Positions 1 to 8,308 of a stretch of 64,000 nucleotides of DNA are shown here, one piece after another. The notes beneath the pieces are model-generated. The model saw nothing but the letters and a program-made list of their open reading frames with translations, made no database searches and had not been told where the DNA came from. The position numbers and the translations under genes are program-made. Position 1 is the first letter of the stretch. Every line of letters starts with the position of its first letter. The DNA is from SG8-30 sp963695085 (GTDB lineage Bacteria; Pseudomonadota; Gammaproteobacteria; Steroidobacterales; Steroidobacteraceae): assembly GCA_963695085.1 (NCBI GenBank), contig CAVOFV010000001.1, positions 1-64,000 of the forward strand. The letters are read 5' to 3'.

Positions 1-1
1 G

Positions 2-1048
2 CACGTGGCGCTGGCCAGCCTGTACGAAGGCCAGCCGCGGGTGTCGGTGATCGACTCGGTGCTGTCCGAGGAAGCGGTGCTCGGCTTCGAGTACGGTTAC
101 TCGACAGCCCGCCCCAACACGCTGCCGATCTGGGAAGGGCAGTTTGGCGACTTTGCCAACGGCGCGCAGGTGATCATCGACCAGTTCATCACCTCCGGCG
201 AGGCCAAGTGGGGCCGCCTGTCCGGGCTGACGCTGTTGCTGCCGCACGGCTACGAGGGCCAGGGACCGGAACACAGTTCGGCCCGCCTCGAGCGGTTCCT
301 TCAGTTGTCGGCGGAGATGAACAACCAGGTGTGCGTGCCGTCGACCCCGGCACAGATGTTCCACATGCTGCGCCGCCAGATGCTGCGCGACCTGCGCAAG
401 CCCCTGATCGTGATGACCCCCAAGAGCCTGCTCAGACACAAGCTCGCGGTGTCCGGTATCGAGGAACTCGCGTCGGGCTCGTTCAGGGCCGTGATCGACG
501 ATGTGCACGCGGCGGCGCCGACCAAGGTGCGGCGTATCGTGCTGTGCAGCGGCAAGGTCTATTTCGACCTGCACGAACGACGCAGCGCGGAAGGCATCGA
601 GGACGTGGCGGTGGTGCGCGTGGAGCAGTTGTATCCATTCCCGTCGGAATGGTACGTGTCGATCCTGCAGCGCTACCGGAACGCGCTGGAAATCGTCTGG
701 TGCCAGGAAGAGCCGCAGAACCAGGGCGCCTGGTACCAGATCCGGCACCGTTTGCAGGAATCGCTCGGCCCGAATCAGTCGCTGCTGTACGCCGGCCGCG
801 GCGGGGCCGCGGCGCCGGCGGCCGGCATTTACCAGTTGCACACGGCGCAACAGGCCGCGCTGGTCGCGGCGGCACTGCGCGGCTCGGCGACCGAAACGAC
901 CCACCGCGACACGCACCGGCTCCGGGCCGTCGCCACGCAGGCCGGGCCAAGCCGGAAGGCCCAATCCTCCAGGCGCCCGGCCAGCAAGAAGACGGCCGGC
1001 AAGACCCGCAAGCCCCGCAAGCCCAGAACAGCCAGGAAGAAGTCATGA
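2..1048 (+). CDS. sucA: 2-oxoglutarate dehydrogenase E1 component, C-terminal part (5' end outside window)
   Basis: Thiamine-diphosphate E1 subunit of the 2-oxoglutarate dehydrogenase complex, which decarboxylates 2-oxoglutarate and passes succinyl to the lipoyl arm of SucB. Only the last 348 residues are visible. They hold family hallmarks: the GFEYGYS segment, WEGQFGDFANGAQ, the LLPHGYEGQGPEHSSAR block, and WCQEEPQNQGAW near the end. The family normally stops soon after the stretch ending here in ALVAAALRG. This protein continues for about 54 more residues, and the last 34 contain 15 Lys/Arg in KxRKPRKPR-like runs. The stop overlaps the sucB start (ATGA), so the tail is not an obvious sequencing frameshift. 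Identity is certain; the function of the tail is unknown. Confidence 0.96.
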   Translation, partial: HVALASLYEGQPRVSVIDSVLSEEAVLGFEYGYSTARPNTLPIWEGQFGDFANGAQVIIDQFITSGEAKWGRLSGLTLLLPHGYEGQGPEHSSARLERFLQLSAEMNNQVCVPSTPAQMFHMLRRQMLRDLRKPLIVMTPKSLLRHKLAVSGIEELASGSFRAVIDDVHAAAPTKVRRIVLCSGKVYFDLHERRSAEGIEDVAVVRVEQLYPFPSEWYVSILQRYRNALEIVWCQEEPQNQGAWYQIRHRLQESLGPNQSLLYAGRGGAAAPAAGIYQLHTAQQAALVAAALRGSATETTHRDTHRLRAVATQAGPSRKAQSSRRPASKKTAGKTRKPRKPRTARKKS

Positions 1049-2256
1049 CGGTAGAAGTACGCGTCCCGCAACTCCCCGAGTCGGTGTCGGATGCCACGCT
1101 GGTGGCGTGGCACAAGCAGCCCGGCGACGCGGTGCGTCGCGACGAGAACCTGGCCGACCTCGAGACCGACAAGGTCGTGCTCGAGGTGCCGTCGCCGGTG
1201 TCCGGCGTCTTCACCGAGGCGCGGGTCGAGCCGGGCGCCGTCGTCACGGGCGGCGACCTGCTCGCTGTCCTCACCGAAGGCGAGGAGCCTGCCGCGGAAC
1301 CGGAGCCGGCGGCGAGGGCGGCAGACGTCGCCAAGCCGGCTGCGGCACCGCAGGCAGCGACAGCCGAGGGCGCGGTGGCCGGCGGCAAGCTGTCGCCCGC
1401 GGCGCGGCGCCTGGTCGAGGAGAACAGGCTCGAGAAGGGCGCGATCGCCGGTTCAGGGCGCGACGGCCGCATCACCAAGGGCGACGTGGTGCAGCACCTG
1501 TCGAAGCAGCCGGAAGCGCCCGGGCAGGCGAAGTCCGCGACGCCGGTCGGCGCCGCCAGGGCCGAGCAACGCGTGCCGATGACGCGGCTGCGCGCGCGCA
1601 TTGCGCAGCGGCTGGTGGAGGCGCAGGCCACCCAGGCGCTGCTGACGTCCTTCAACGAGGCCGACATGCAGGCGGTGATGGACCTGCGCGCGCGTCACAA
1701 GGAGGCGTTCGAGAAGAAGCACGGCGTGCGGCTCGGCTTCATGTCCTTCTTCGTCAAGGCGTGCATCGAGGCGCTGCGCCGGTTCCCGGCCGTCAATGCG
1801 TCGGTCGAAGGCAGCGACATCGTCTATCACGAGTACTTCGACATCGGCGTGGCAGTGTCGACGGACCGCGGGCTGGTCGTGCCGGTGCTGCGCGACGCGG
1901 ACGCGATGAGTTTCGCCGACGTCGAGAAGGCGGTGACCGGGTTCGCAACGCGGGCCCGTGAGGGGTCCATCACCTTGCAGGAGCTGACCGGCGGCACGTT
2001 CTCGATCACCAACGGCGGCGTGTTCGGCTCGCTGCTGTCGACGCCGATCGTCAACGCGCCGCAGAGCGCCATCCTCGGCATGCACAAGATCGAGCAGCGC
2101 CCGGTCGTGGCAGACGGGCAGATCGTGGCGCGGCCGATGATGTACCTGGCCATCACCTATGACCATCGCATCATCGACGGCCGCGAGGCCGTGCAGTTCC
2201 TGGTGGCGGTCAAGGAAGGCCTCGAGGACCCGGCGCGGCTGATGCTGCAGGTATGA
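1045..2256 (+). CDS. sucB: Dihydrolipoyllysine succinyltransferase, E2 of 2-oxoglutarate dehydrogenase
   Basis: E2 core of the 2-oxoglutarate dehydrogenase complex; it transfers succinyl from lipoamide to CoA in the TCA cycle. 403 residues from ATG 1045, which overlaps the sucA stop by ATGA; the reading frame is open upstream but has no homology there. Domains in order: lipoyl domain at about 1-77 with the lipoylated lysine in DLETDKV (K43); an Ala/Pro-rich linker; a peripheral-subunit binding domain (LSPAARRLVEEN to GRITKGDVV); a second linker; and the catalytic acyltransferase domain from about residue 170, with the DHRIIDGREAV active-site motif near the C terminus. Length is normal for SucB. 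It is translationally coupled to sucA and followed by lpdA 39 bp on. Confidence 0.97.
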   Translation: MTVEVRVPQLPESVSDATLVAWHKQPGDAVRRDENLADLETDKVVLEVPSPVSGVFTEARVEPGAVVTGGDLLAVLTEGEEPAAEPEPAARAADVAKPAAAPQAATAEGAVAGGKLSPAARRLVEENRLEKGAIAGSGRDGRITKGDVVQHLSKQPEAPGQAKSATPVGAARAEQRVPMTRLRARIAQRLVEAQATQALLTSFNEADMQAVMDLRARHKEAFEKKHGVRLGFMSFFVKACIEALRRFPAVNASVEGSDIVYHEYFDIGVAVSTDRGLVVPVLRDADAMSFADVEKAVTGFATRAREGSITLQELTGGTFSITNGGVFGSLLSTPIVNAPQSAILGMHKIEQRPVVADGQIVARPMMYLAITYDHRIIDGREAVQFLVAVKEGLEDPARLMLQV

Positions 2257-2295
2257 TGCGCGGCGCGACGGCAGCGCGGCGGGAGGTTTCCTGAC

Positions 2296-3723
2296 ATGTC
2301 CGACAACTTCGACGTGGTGGTGATCGGCGGCGGTCCGGCGGGCTATCCGGCCGCGATCCGCGCCGCACAGAATGGCCTCAGCGTGACCTGCATCGATGAG
2401 TGGAAGAACTTCGACGGCAGCGCGACCTTCGGCGGCACGTGCCTGAACGCCGGCTGCATCCCGTCCAAGGCGCTGCTGGAGTCCTCGGAGCTGTACCACC
2501 GCGCGCAGCACGAACTGGCGGCGCACGGCGTGCAGGTCGGTAAGGTCGGCCTCGACCTGGCGGCGATGCAGAAGCGCAAGGCCACGATCGTCCGGCAGAG
2601 CACACAGGGCATCCTGGCACTGTTCAAGGCGGCGGGCGTCACGCCGCTGCAGGGCCATGGCCGGCTGCTTGCGGGGCTCGAGGTCGAGTTCACGGCACAT
2701 GATGGCAAGGCGCGCACGCTGCAGGCGAAGCACGTGGTGCTGGCGTCGGGATCGCAGCCGATGGAGCTCGGGTCGCTGCCGTTTGACGGCAAGCGGATCG
2801 TGGACTCGTGGGGTGCGCTCGAATTCGACGAGGTGCCGAAGCGGGTCGGCGTGATCGGTGCCGGCGTGATCGGGCTCGAGCTAGGCAGCGTATGGCGCCG
2901 GCTGGGCGCCGAGGTGGTCATGCTCGAGATGCTCGAGCAGTTCCTGCCCATGGCGGACGGCCAGCTGGCGAAGGAAGCGCTGCGTCATTTCAAGAAGCTG
3001 GGCCTGGACATCAGGCTGGGCGCGAAGGTCAGCGGCGCCAAGGCCGGCAGGAAGGAGGTCGTGGCCAGCTACTCCGACGCCAAGGGCGTGCAATCGGTGA
3101 CGGTCGACAAGCTGATCGTCGCGATCGGCCGGGTGCCATTCACCAAGGGCCTGCTCGGCGAGGGGACGGGCGTCCGGTTGGACGGGAAGGGGTTCATCGA
3201 AGTGGACGACCACTGCCGCACGGCGGCGTCCGGGGTCTGGGCCGTCGGCGACTGCGTGCGCGGCCCGATGCTGGCGCACAAGGGCAAGGAGGAGGGGCTG
3301 GCCGTCGCCGACGCCATAGCGGGGCGCTACGCGGAGGTCAATTACAAGGTCATCCCCTCGGTCATCTACACGGCCCCGGAAATCGCCTGGGTGGGGCTGA
3401 CCGAGGAGCAGGTCAAGCAGAGCGGGCGGGCTTACAAGGTCGGCAGCTTCCCGTTCGCGGCCAGCGGACGGGCCCGCGCCATGGAGGCGCCCGCTGGCTT
3501 CTGCAAGCTGGTCGCGGCGGAAGACGACGACGAGATTCTCGGCGTGCACATCATCGGGCCGATGGCGGGCGAGTTGATTGCCGAAGCCGTGCTGGCGATG
3601 GAGTACTCGGCCAGCAGCGAGGACTTGCAGCGCACGATCCATGCGCATCCGACCCTGTCCGAGGCCCTGCACGAGGCCGCGCTGGCGGCTGACAAGCGCG
3701 CGATAGACTGCCTGAACAAGTAG
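2296..3723 (+). CDS. lpdA: Dihydrolipoyl dehydrogenase (E3)
   Basis: FAD-dependent E3 that reoxidises dihydrolipoamide with NAD+, serving the 2-oxoglutarate complex encoded just upstream and possibly other lipoyl enzymes. 475 residues. An N-terminal FAD dinucleotide fold (VVIGGGPAG, residues 8-16) is followed by the redox disulfide GGTCLNAGCIPSK (C49/C54). A second, NAD-binding fold is GVIGAGVIGLELG, then an FAD contact AVGDCVRGPMLAHK. The C-terminal catalytic dyad is in HPTLSE (H451/E456). A GGGAGG-like ribosome site lies about 9 nt before ATG 2296. It completes a sucA-sucB-lpdA operon. Length and all catalytic residues are standard. Confidence 0.97.
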   Translation: MSDNFDVVVIGGGPAGYPAAIRAAQNGLSVTCIDEWKNFDGSATFGGTCLNAGCIPSKALLESSELYHRAQHELAAHGVQVGKVGLDLAAMQKRKATIVRQSTQGILALFKAAGVTPLQGHGRLLAGLEVEFTAHDGKARTLQAKHVVLASGSQPMELGSLPFDGKRIVDSWGALEFDEVPKRVGVIGAGVIGLELGSVWRRLGAEVVMLEMLEQFLPMADGQLAKEALRHFKKLGLDIRLGAKVSGAKAGRKEVVASYSDAKGVQSVTVDKLIVAIGRVPFTKGLLGEGTGVRLDGKGFIEVDDHCRTAASGVWAVGDCVRGPMLAHKGKEEGLAVADAIAGRYAEVNYKVIPSVIYTAPEIAWVGLTEEQVKQSGRAYKVGSFPFAASGRARAMEAPAGFCKLVAAEDDDEILGVHIIGPMAGELIAEAVLAMEYSASSEDLQRTIHAHPTLSEALHEAALAADKRAIDCLNK

Positions 3724-3728
3724 CAGGA

Positions 3729-3742
3729 GGGGGTCAGCCCCC
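3729..3742. terminator. Short G/C hairpin between convergent lpdA and relA
   Basis: Five G residues (3729-3733), a TCAG loop, then a run of nine C residues form a compact hairpin in the 41-bp gap between the convergent ends of lpdA and relA. No T-run follows on either strand, so a classical Rho-independent terminator is doubtful. The position is right for a transcription end; the structure is weak. Confidence 0.3.
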
Positions 3743-3764
3743 CCCCAGGCGGAAGCGCCGCGCC

Positions 3765-5903
3765 TCACGCCCTGCGGTGCGCGCTGATGACGTTGGGCAG
3801 CGACTTCAGGCGCGTCAGCAGCCTCGACAGCTGTTCCAGGCCGTTGATGGAGACGGCCAGGACAATCTCGGCGGTATTGCTCGAGGCGTCCGTGGTGGTG
3901 GTCATGCGTTCGATGCTGAGACTGGCGTCGGCCAGTAGCCCGCTGATGTCGCGCACGAGGCCGCGCCGGTCATAGGCCCGCACCACGATGTCGACCGAAA
4001 GACCGTGTTCGCCGGCCGTGCCCCAGTCCACCGACAGCACCCGCTCGGGCTGCAGGCGTCGCATGCGCTCCAGGCTGCGGCAGTCGGCACGGTGAATCGT
4101 CACGCCGCGGCCTAGCGTGACGTAACCAGAGACCGGCTGCGGCGGGACCGGGCTGCAGCAGCGCGCATAGGTCGATAGCAGGTCGCCGATGCCCTCGATG
4201 ATCAGACCTTCGGCGCTCTTGCGCTTCGACTTGCGCGGCGGACTCGCCGGCGTCACAGCGGCTTGCTGCACCTTCAGCAGGCGCTGCATGGCGCCGTTCA
4301 GCTGGGCGATGCCCAGGTCGCCGGCGCCCAGCGCCAGGTACAGGGCATCGGCATTCGGCAGGCCGAGTTCGGCGATGAGTTCCGGCAGCTTGATCTGCTC
4401 CTGCAGCGCGAGGCGCTTCAGCTCGCGGTCGTACATCTCGCGGCCGGCCTGCTTGTTCTGTCCCTCGTCCTGGCGGCGGAACCACGCCCGCACCTTGGCG
4501 CGGCTGCGCGGTGAGGCCAGGTAGCCCTGTTGCTCGACCAGCCAGTCGCGGCTTGGCTGTGACTGCTTGCCGGCGATGATCTCCACCACCTCGCCGTTGG
4601 ACAGCCGGTGGTCCAGTCGCACCATGCGGCCGTTGACGCGCGCGCCGCGGCAGCGGTGCCCGAGTTCCGTGTGAACGTGGTAGGCGCAGTCGAGCGGCGT
4701 GGCGCCGGCCGGCAGGTCCACGACGTCGCCGCCCGGCGTCAGCACGTAGACGCGGTCCTCGAACAGCTCGCTGCGCACCTGGTCGATGAAGTCGCGGTCC
4801 GTCTCCGCGCCCGCAGCCGGCGCCAGCAGTTCCCTGAGCCACTGGATCTTGCGGTCATAGGCCGCGTCGCGACTGCGGCCCTCCTTGTAGCGCCAGTGGG
4901 CCGCCACGCCCAGCTCGGACTGTTCGTGCATCTCGACCGTGCGGATCTGGATCTCGACTGCGGCGTTGCCCGGTCCCATGACCGCGGTGTGCAGCGACCG
5001 GTAGCCGTTCTCCTTGGGCGTGGCGATGTAGTCGTCGAACTCGCCGGGAATGTAGGGCCAGCGCCCGTGCACGAGGCCGAGCGCCGCGTAGCAGTCGGCA
5101 ATCGAACCGGTCAGGATCCGCACCGCGCGCACGTCGAACACCTGCTCGAAGGACAACTGCTTGCGCTGCATCTTCCGCCAGATGCTGTAGATGTGCTTCG
5201 ACCGGCTGCTGACCTCGGCCTGGATCCCGGCCTCGGCGAGCATGCCGTCCAGCTCTGCGCGCAGGTTCGCCAGGTACTGCTCACGGTCGGCGCGCCGCTC
5301 GTTGAGGCTGGCAGCGACGGCGCGGTACGCGTCGGGCTCCAGGTAACGGAAGGCATAGTCCTCGAGTTCCCATTTCAGCTGCCAGATGCCGAGCCGGTTG
5401 GCCAGCGGCGCGTACACCTCGCGCGTCTCCAGCGCGATCCGCCGCCGGTCGGGGTCGGGCAGGGCGCGCGCATCGCGCAGGTCCTGCAGCTGACCTGCCA
5501 GCCTCACCAGCACCAGGCGCGGGTCCGTGATGATGGCCAGCAGCATCTTGCGCAGCGTCTCGGCCTGCGCGGCCGACAGCCGCCGGTCCGCGCCCCAGCG
5601 GTCGCCGATGCGGAACCCGCCCATGCCGTTCAGGTCGCGGGCGAACGCGGCCGGCGCCTCGCCGAACGACTTGCTTGCCTGCTCGTGGCCGAGATCGCCG
5701 CCAGCCAGCAATGGCGCGATCATGGCGCCAACGATCATGTCGGGGTCCGAGCCCAGCGAGGCGGCCAGCGTCGCAACCTGGAAACCGCGCGCCAGCGCGG
5801 CGCGCGCATTGTCATCGCCAGCGGCCAGCAGCGCGTGCGCCTGCTCGCGGGCCGCGGCGAGCCTTGTCGATTCGGTGGCAGAGGTGGATTCGGCGGTCTT
5901 CAT
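3765..5903 (-). CDS. relA: GTP pyrophosphokinase RelA, (p)ppGpp synthetase I
   Basis: Ribosome-associated alarmone synthetase of the stringent response. 712 residues from ATG 5903 (E. coli RelA is 744). The N-terminal pseudo-hydrolase region lacks the HD/ED metal motifs of SpoT/Rel (GAMIAPLLAGG stands where HDxxED is expected). The synthetase domain follows, with SKHIYSIWRKM, FDVRAVRI and the acidic EFDD motif known to mark monofunctional RelA (bifunctional Rel has RxKD), then NGYRSLH and VEIQIRT. Next come TGS (VYVLTPGGDVVDLP), a helical region, the zinc-finger segment (YARCCSPVP to IHRADC) and a C-terminal ACT domain. The frame stays open for 92 codons upstream, but that stretch has no RelA similarity and would cross a promoter-like palindrome at 5932-5948, so 5903 is preferred. 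Confidence 0.94.
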   Translation of the reverse strand: MKTAESTSATESTRLAAAREQAHALLAAGDDNARAALARGFQVATLAASLGSDPDMIVGAMIAPLLAGGDLGHEQASKSFGEAPAAFARDLNGMGGFRIGDRWGADRRLSAAQAETLRKMLLAIITDPRLVLVRLAGQLQDLRDARALPDPDRRRIALETREVYAPLANRLGIWQLKWELEDYAFRYLEPDAYRAVAASLNERRADREQYLANLRAELDGMLAEAGIQAEVSSRSKHIYSIWRKMQRKQLSFEQVFDVRAVRILTGSIADCYAALGLVHGRWPYIPGEFDDYIATPKENGYRSLHTAVMGPGNAAVEIQIRTVEMHEQSELGVAAHWRYKEGRSRDAAYDRKIQWLRELLAPAAGAETDRDFIDQVRSELFEDRVYVLTPGGDVVDLPAGATPLDCAYHVHTELGHRCRGARVNGRMVRLDHRLSNGEVVEIIAGKQSQPSRDWLVEQQGYLASPRSRAKVRAWFRRQDEGQNKQAGREMYDRELKRLALQEQIKLPELIAELGLPNADALYLALGAGDLGIAQLNGAMQRLLKVQQAAVTPASPPRKSKRKSAEGLIIEGIGDLLSTYARCCSPVPPQPVSGYVTLGRGVTIHRADCRSLERMRRLQPERVLSVDWGTAGEHGLSVDIVVRAYDRRGLVRDISGLLADASLSIERMTTTTDASSNTAEIVLAVSINGLEQLSRLLTRLKSLPNVISAHRRA

Positions 5904-5931
5904 CGCGGGGCGCGTGCCGGTGCCCGGCGTT

Positions 5932-5948
5932 GCCGGTATCATACCGGC
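5932..5948. promoter_or_regulatory. Perfect 17-bp palindrome with -10-like core between relA and ruvC
   Basis: Inverted repeat GCCGGTAT-C-ATACCGGC with perfect 8-bp arms, 28 bp upstream of the relA start and 124 bp upstream of the ruvC start. Its centre reads TATCAT on the plus strand and TATGAT on the minus strand, both good sigma70 -10 matches. It could therefore be a promoter core for one or both divergent genes, an operator, or both. -35 matches at 16-18 bp are poor on both sides. Role is inferred only from position and symmetry. Confidence 0.4.
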
Positions 5949-6072
5949 TTTGGCCACCGTGCTCGCGGCGCACGCTTCCGGGCGGGGCTGCTGGGGCATG
6001 CGGCTGGTCCGTCGATCGCAGCAGGGTGCGCGGCGGCGTACACGGCTCTCACCCTTGACCGGGGGTTCCAGG

Positions 6073-6630
6073 ATGCGCAAGGCGCGCGGCTTCAGGCTCG
6101 TGAGCCAACCGCCGCAGCGCGGTGGCACCGGCCTGCCGCCGGTGCGGATCCTCGGCATCGATCCGGGGTCGATCATCACCGGATTCGGCGTGATCGACGC
6201 AACGGCACAGGGCGCGCGTTACGTGGCCAGCGGCAACATCCGGACGGGCCGGGGAGAGGTTGCAGCGCGATTGCGCGAGATCTTCGAGCACGTGGCCGAA
6301 CTGGTCGAGCGCCATGCCCCGGGCGAAGTCGCCATCGAGCGCGTGTTCATGCACGTGAATCCGGACAGCGCGCTCAAGCTCGGCCAGGCACGCGGCGCCG
6401 CCTTGTGCGGCGCGACCGGCGGCGGCGCGAGCGTACACGAATATACGGCGCGCGAAGTGAAGCTGGCCGTGACCGGCACTGGCGCGGCCGACAAGGTCCA
6501 GGTGCAACACATGGTGAAGGCCCTGCTGGGACTCGAAGGCAAGATTGCCGCGGATGCGGCCGATGCGCTGGCGATCGCCATCTGCCACGCCAATCACCGC
6601 GTGCTGCGCGGGGCGGGGGCGGGGCGGTGA
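6073..6630 (+). CDS. ruvC: Crossover junction endodeoxyribonuclease RuvC
   Basis: Resolves Holliday junctions with RuvAB by paired nicks. From ATG 6073 it has 185 residues, about 10-20 more than usual; the conserved RuvC start (VRILGIDPGS) lies 23 codons in, where a GTG at 6142 could be the true start. RNase H-like fold residues are visible: D30 in LGIDPGS, the Glu in EVAIERVF, the NPDSALKLGQARG loop, and the final acidic residues in AADAADALAIA. A run of five G about 10 nt before ATG 6073 favours the longer form. Its stop overlaps the ruvA GTG start. yebC, often upstream of ruvC, is absent here. Confidence 0.93.
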   Translation: MRKARGFRLVSQPPQRGGTGLPPVRILGIDPGSIITGFGVIDATAQGARYVASGNIRTGRGEVAARLREIFEHVAELVERHAPGEVAIERVFMHVNPDSALKLGQARGAALCGATGGGASVHEYTAREVKLAVTGTGAADKVQVQHMVKALLGLEGKIAADAADALAIAICHANHRVLRGAGAGR

Positions 6631-7232
6631 TCGGCTGGCTGCGCGGCAGGCTCGTGCACAAGCGCCCGCCCGCGCTGATGCTGGACGTGAACGGCGTCGG
6701 TTACGAGCTCGAGGCGCCCATGTCCACCTTCTATGTCCTGCCCGCGCCGGGCGAGACCGTATCCCTGCACACGCATCTGGTGGTCCGCGAGGATGCCCAC
6801 CTGCTGTACGGGTTCGCGACCGAGAGCGAGCGTCGCCTGTTCCGCGACCTGCTGCGCGTGTCGGGGGTCGGGCCGAAGATCGGCCTCGCGCTGTTGTCGG
6901 GCATCACCGTGGACGCATTCACCGTGTGCGTGGAGTCGCAGGATATCGAGACGCTGGTGCGCGTGCCGGGGATCGGGCGCAAGACGGCGGAACGCCTGGT
7001 CGTAGAATTGCGGGACCGCGTGCGCGGATACGACGGGACGCTGCCCGGCGAGGATCGGCACGCCCCGTCGGCGGGGGCGGCGCGTGGTGCCGCGGCCGAG
7101 GCATACTCGGCAATGGTCGCGCTGGGCTACCGGCCGGCCGAGGTGACCCGCCTGCTGAAGGGCATCAAGACCGACGGCGCGGCCACCGAGAGCATCATCC
7201 GCGAGGCGCTCAAGCTCGCGGCCGGCAGTTAG
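6627..7232 (+). CDS. ruvA: Holliday junction branch migration protein RuvA
   Basis: Binds the four-way junction as a tetramer and loads the RuvB motor. 201 residues from GTG 6627, overlapping the ruvC stop as GTGA, so translation is coupled. Domain I is an OB fold (VIGWLRGRLVHKRP to LLYGFATESERRLFRDLL). Domain II carries helix-hairpin-helix motifs (VSGVGPKIGLALLSG and VPGIGRKTAERLVVELRDR). Domain III is the RuvB-contacting C-terminal three-helix bundle (AYSAMVALGYRPAEV). Length equals the family norm. Confidence 0.96.
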   Translation: MIGWLRGRLVHKRPPALMLDVNGVGYELEAPMSTFYVLPAPGETVSLHTHLVVREDAHLLYGFATESERRLFRDLLRVSGVGPKIGLALLSGITVDAFTVCVESQDIETLVRVPGIGRKTAERLVVELRDRVRGYDGTLPGEDRHAPSAGAARGAAAEAYSAMVALGYRPAEVTRLLKGIKTDGAATESIIREALKLAAGS

Positions 7233-7257
7233 CCAGAGCAGTCGGCCAGGAAACGAA

Positions 7258-8301
7258 ATGCTGGAACAGGACCGGGTCGTACACGCTGCCGCCACGAGCG
7301 AGGACGAGGTGCTCGACCGCGCCGTGCGCCCGAAGCTGCTCGGCGAGTACGTGGGACAGGAACCCGTCAAGGTGCAGATGCAGATCTTCATCGAGGCCGC
7401 CCGGCGCCGCGGCGAGGCCCTCGACCACGTCCTGATCTTCGGCCCGCCCGGCCTCGGCAAGACCACGCTGGCGCACATCGTGGCGAACGAACTCGGCGTC
7501 AAGCTGCGGCAGACCTCGGGTCCGGTGCTGGAGCGGGCCGGCGACCTGGCGGCGATGCTGACCAACCTACAGCCGAATGACGTGCTGTTCGTGGATGAAA
7601 TTCACCGGCTGAGCCCGGTCGTCGAGGAAATCCTGTATCCGGCCATGGAGGACTACAAGCTCGATATCGTCATCGGCGAGGGCCCGGCGGCCCGTTCGAT
7701 CAGGCTCGATCTGCCGCCGTTCACGCTGATTGGCGCCACGACCCGCGCCGGGCTGCTGACCTCCCCGTTGCGCGACCGGTTCGGCATCGTGCAGCGGCTG
7801 CAGTTCTACTCGCAGGCCGAACTGGCCGACATCGTGCGCCGCTCGGCCGGGATCCTCGGCCTGCAGGTGGACGAAGCGGGCGCGGTACGCCTTGCGGAAC
7901 GGGCCCGCGGCACCCCGCGCATCGCCAACCGGCTGCTGCGGCGCGTGCGCGACTACGCGGAAGTTCGCGCCAGCGGTCGCATCACCGACGAGGTGGCCGA
8001 GGCGGCGCTGGACCTGCTGGAAGTGGACCGTGAGGGATTCGACGTGCTGGACCGGCGGCTGCTGCTGACCATCATCGAGAAATTCAGCGGCGGACCGGTC
8101 GGCATAGACAGCCTGTCGGTGGCGATCGGCGAAGAACGTGGGACGCTGGAGGACGTGATCGAGCCGTTCCTGATCCAGCAGGGCTTCCTGATGCGCACCG
8201 CGCGCGGCCGGGTGGCGACCCGCACGGCATACCTGCATTTCGGCATCGAGGCGCCCGCGACCGAGCCGGCGGCCGGCAGCATGCCGCTGTTCCGCGAGTA
8301 G
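7258..8301 (+). CDS. ruvB: Holliday junction branch migration ATPase RuvB
   Basis: Hexameric AAA+ motor that pumps DNA through the RuvA-bound junction. 347 residues. N-terminal RPKLLGEYVGQ motif, Walker A GPPGLGKTT (K68), Walker B VLFVDEIHRLS, sensor 1 LIGATTRAG, the arginine-finger region SPLRDRFG, sensor 2 GTPRIANRLLRRVRD, and a winged-helix DNA-binding C-terminal domain (VIEPFLIQQGFLMRTARGR). Starts 25 nt after ruvA with a GGAAA-type ribosome site. Standard in all respects. Confidence 0.97.
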   Translation: MLEQDRVVHAAATSEDEVLDRAVRPKLLGEYVGQEPVKVQMQIFIEAARRRGEALDHVLIFGPPGLGKTTLAHIVANELGVKLRQTSGPVLERAGDLAAMLTNLQPNDVLFVDEIHRLSPVVEEILYPAMEDYKLDIVIGEGPAARSIRLDLPPFTLIGATTRAGLLTSPLRDRFGIVQRLQFYSQAELADIVRRSAGILGLQVDEAGAVRLAERARGTPRIANRLLRRVRDYAEVRASGRITDEVAEAALDLLEVDREGFDVLDRRLLLTIIEKFSGGPVGIDSLSVAIGEERGTLEDVIEPFLIQQGFLMRTARGRVATRTAYLHFGIEAPATEPAAGSMPLFRE

Positions 8302-8308
8302 GCCGGGC

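Noticed and set aside
208..1044. Plus-strand frame open upstream of sucB within sucA
   Set aside because: Composition is Arg/Ala/Gly-rich shadow sequence without homology; sucB begins at ATG 1045.
4608..6626. Very long plus-strand open frame antisense to relA and ruvC, running into ruvA
   Set aside because: It is a shadow created by high GC third positions; only the ruvA part (from GTG 6627) has homology.
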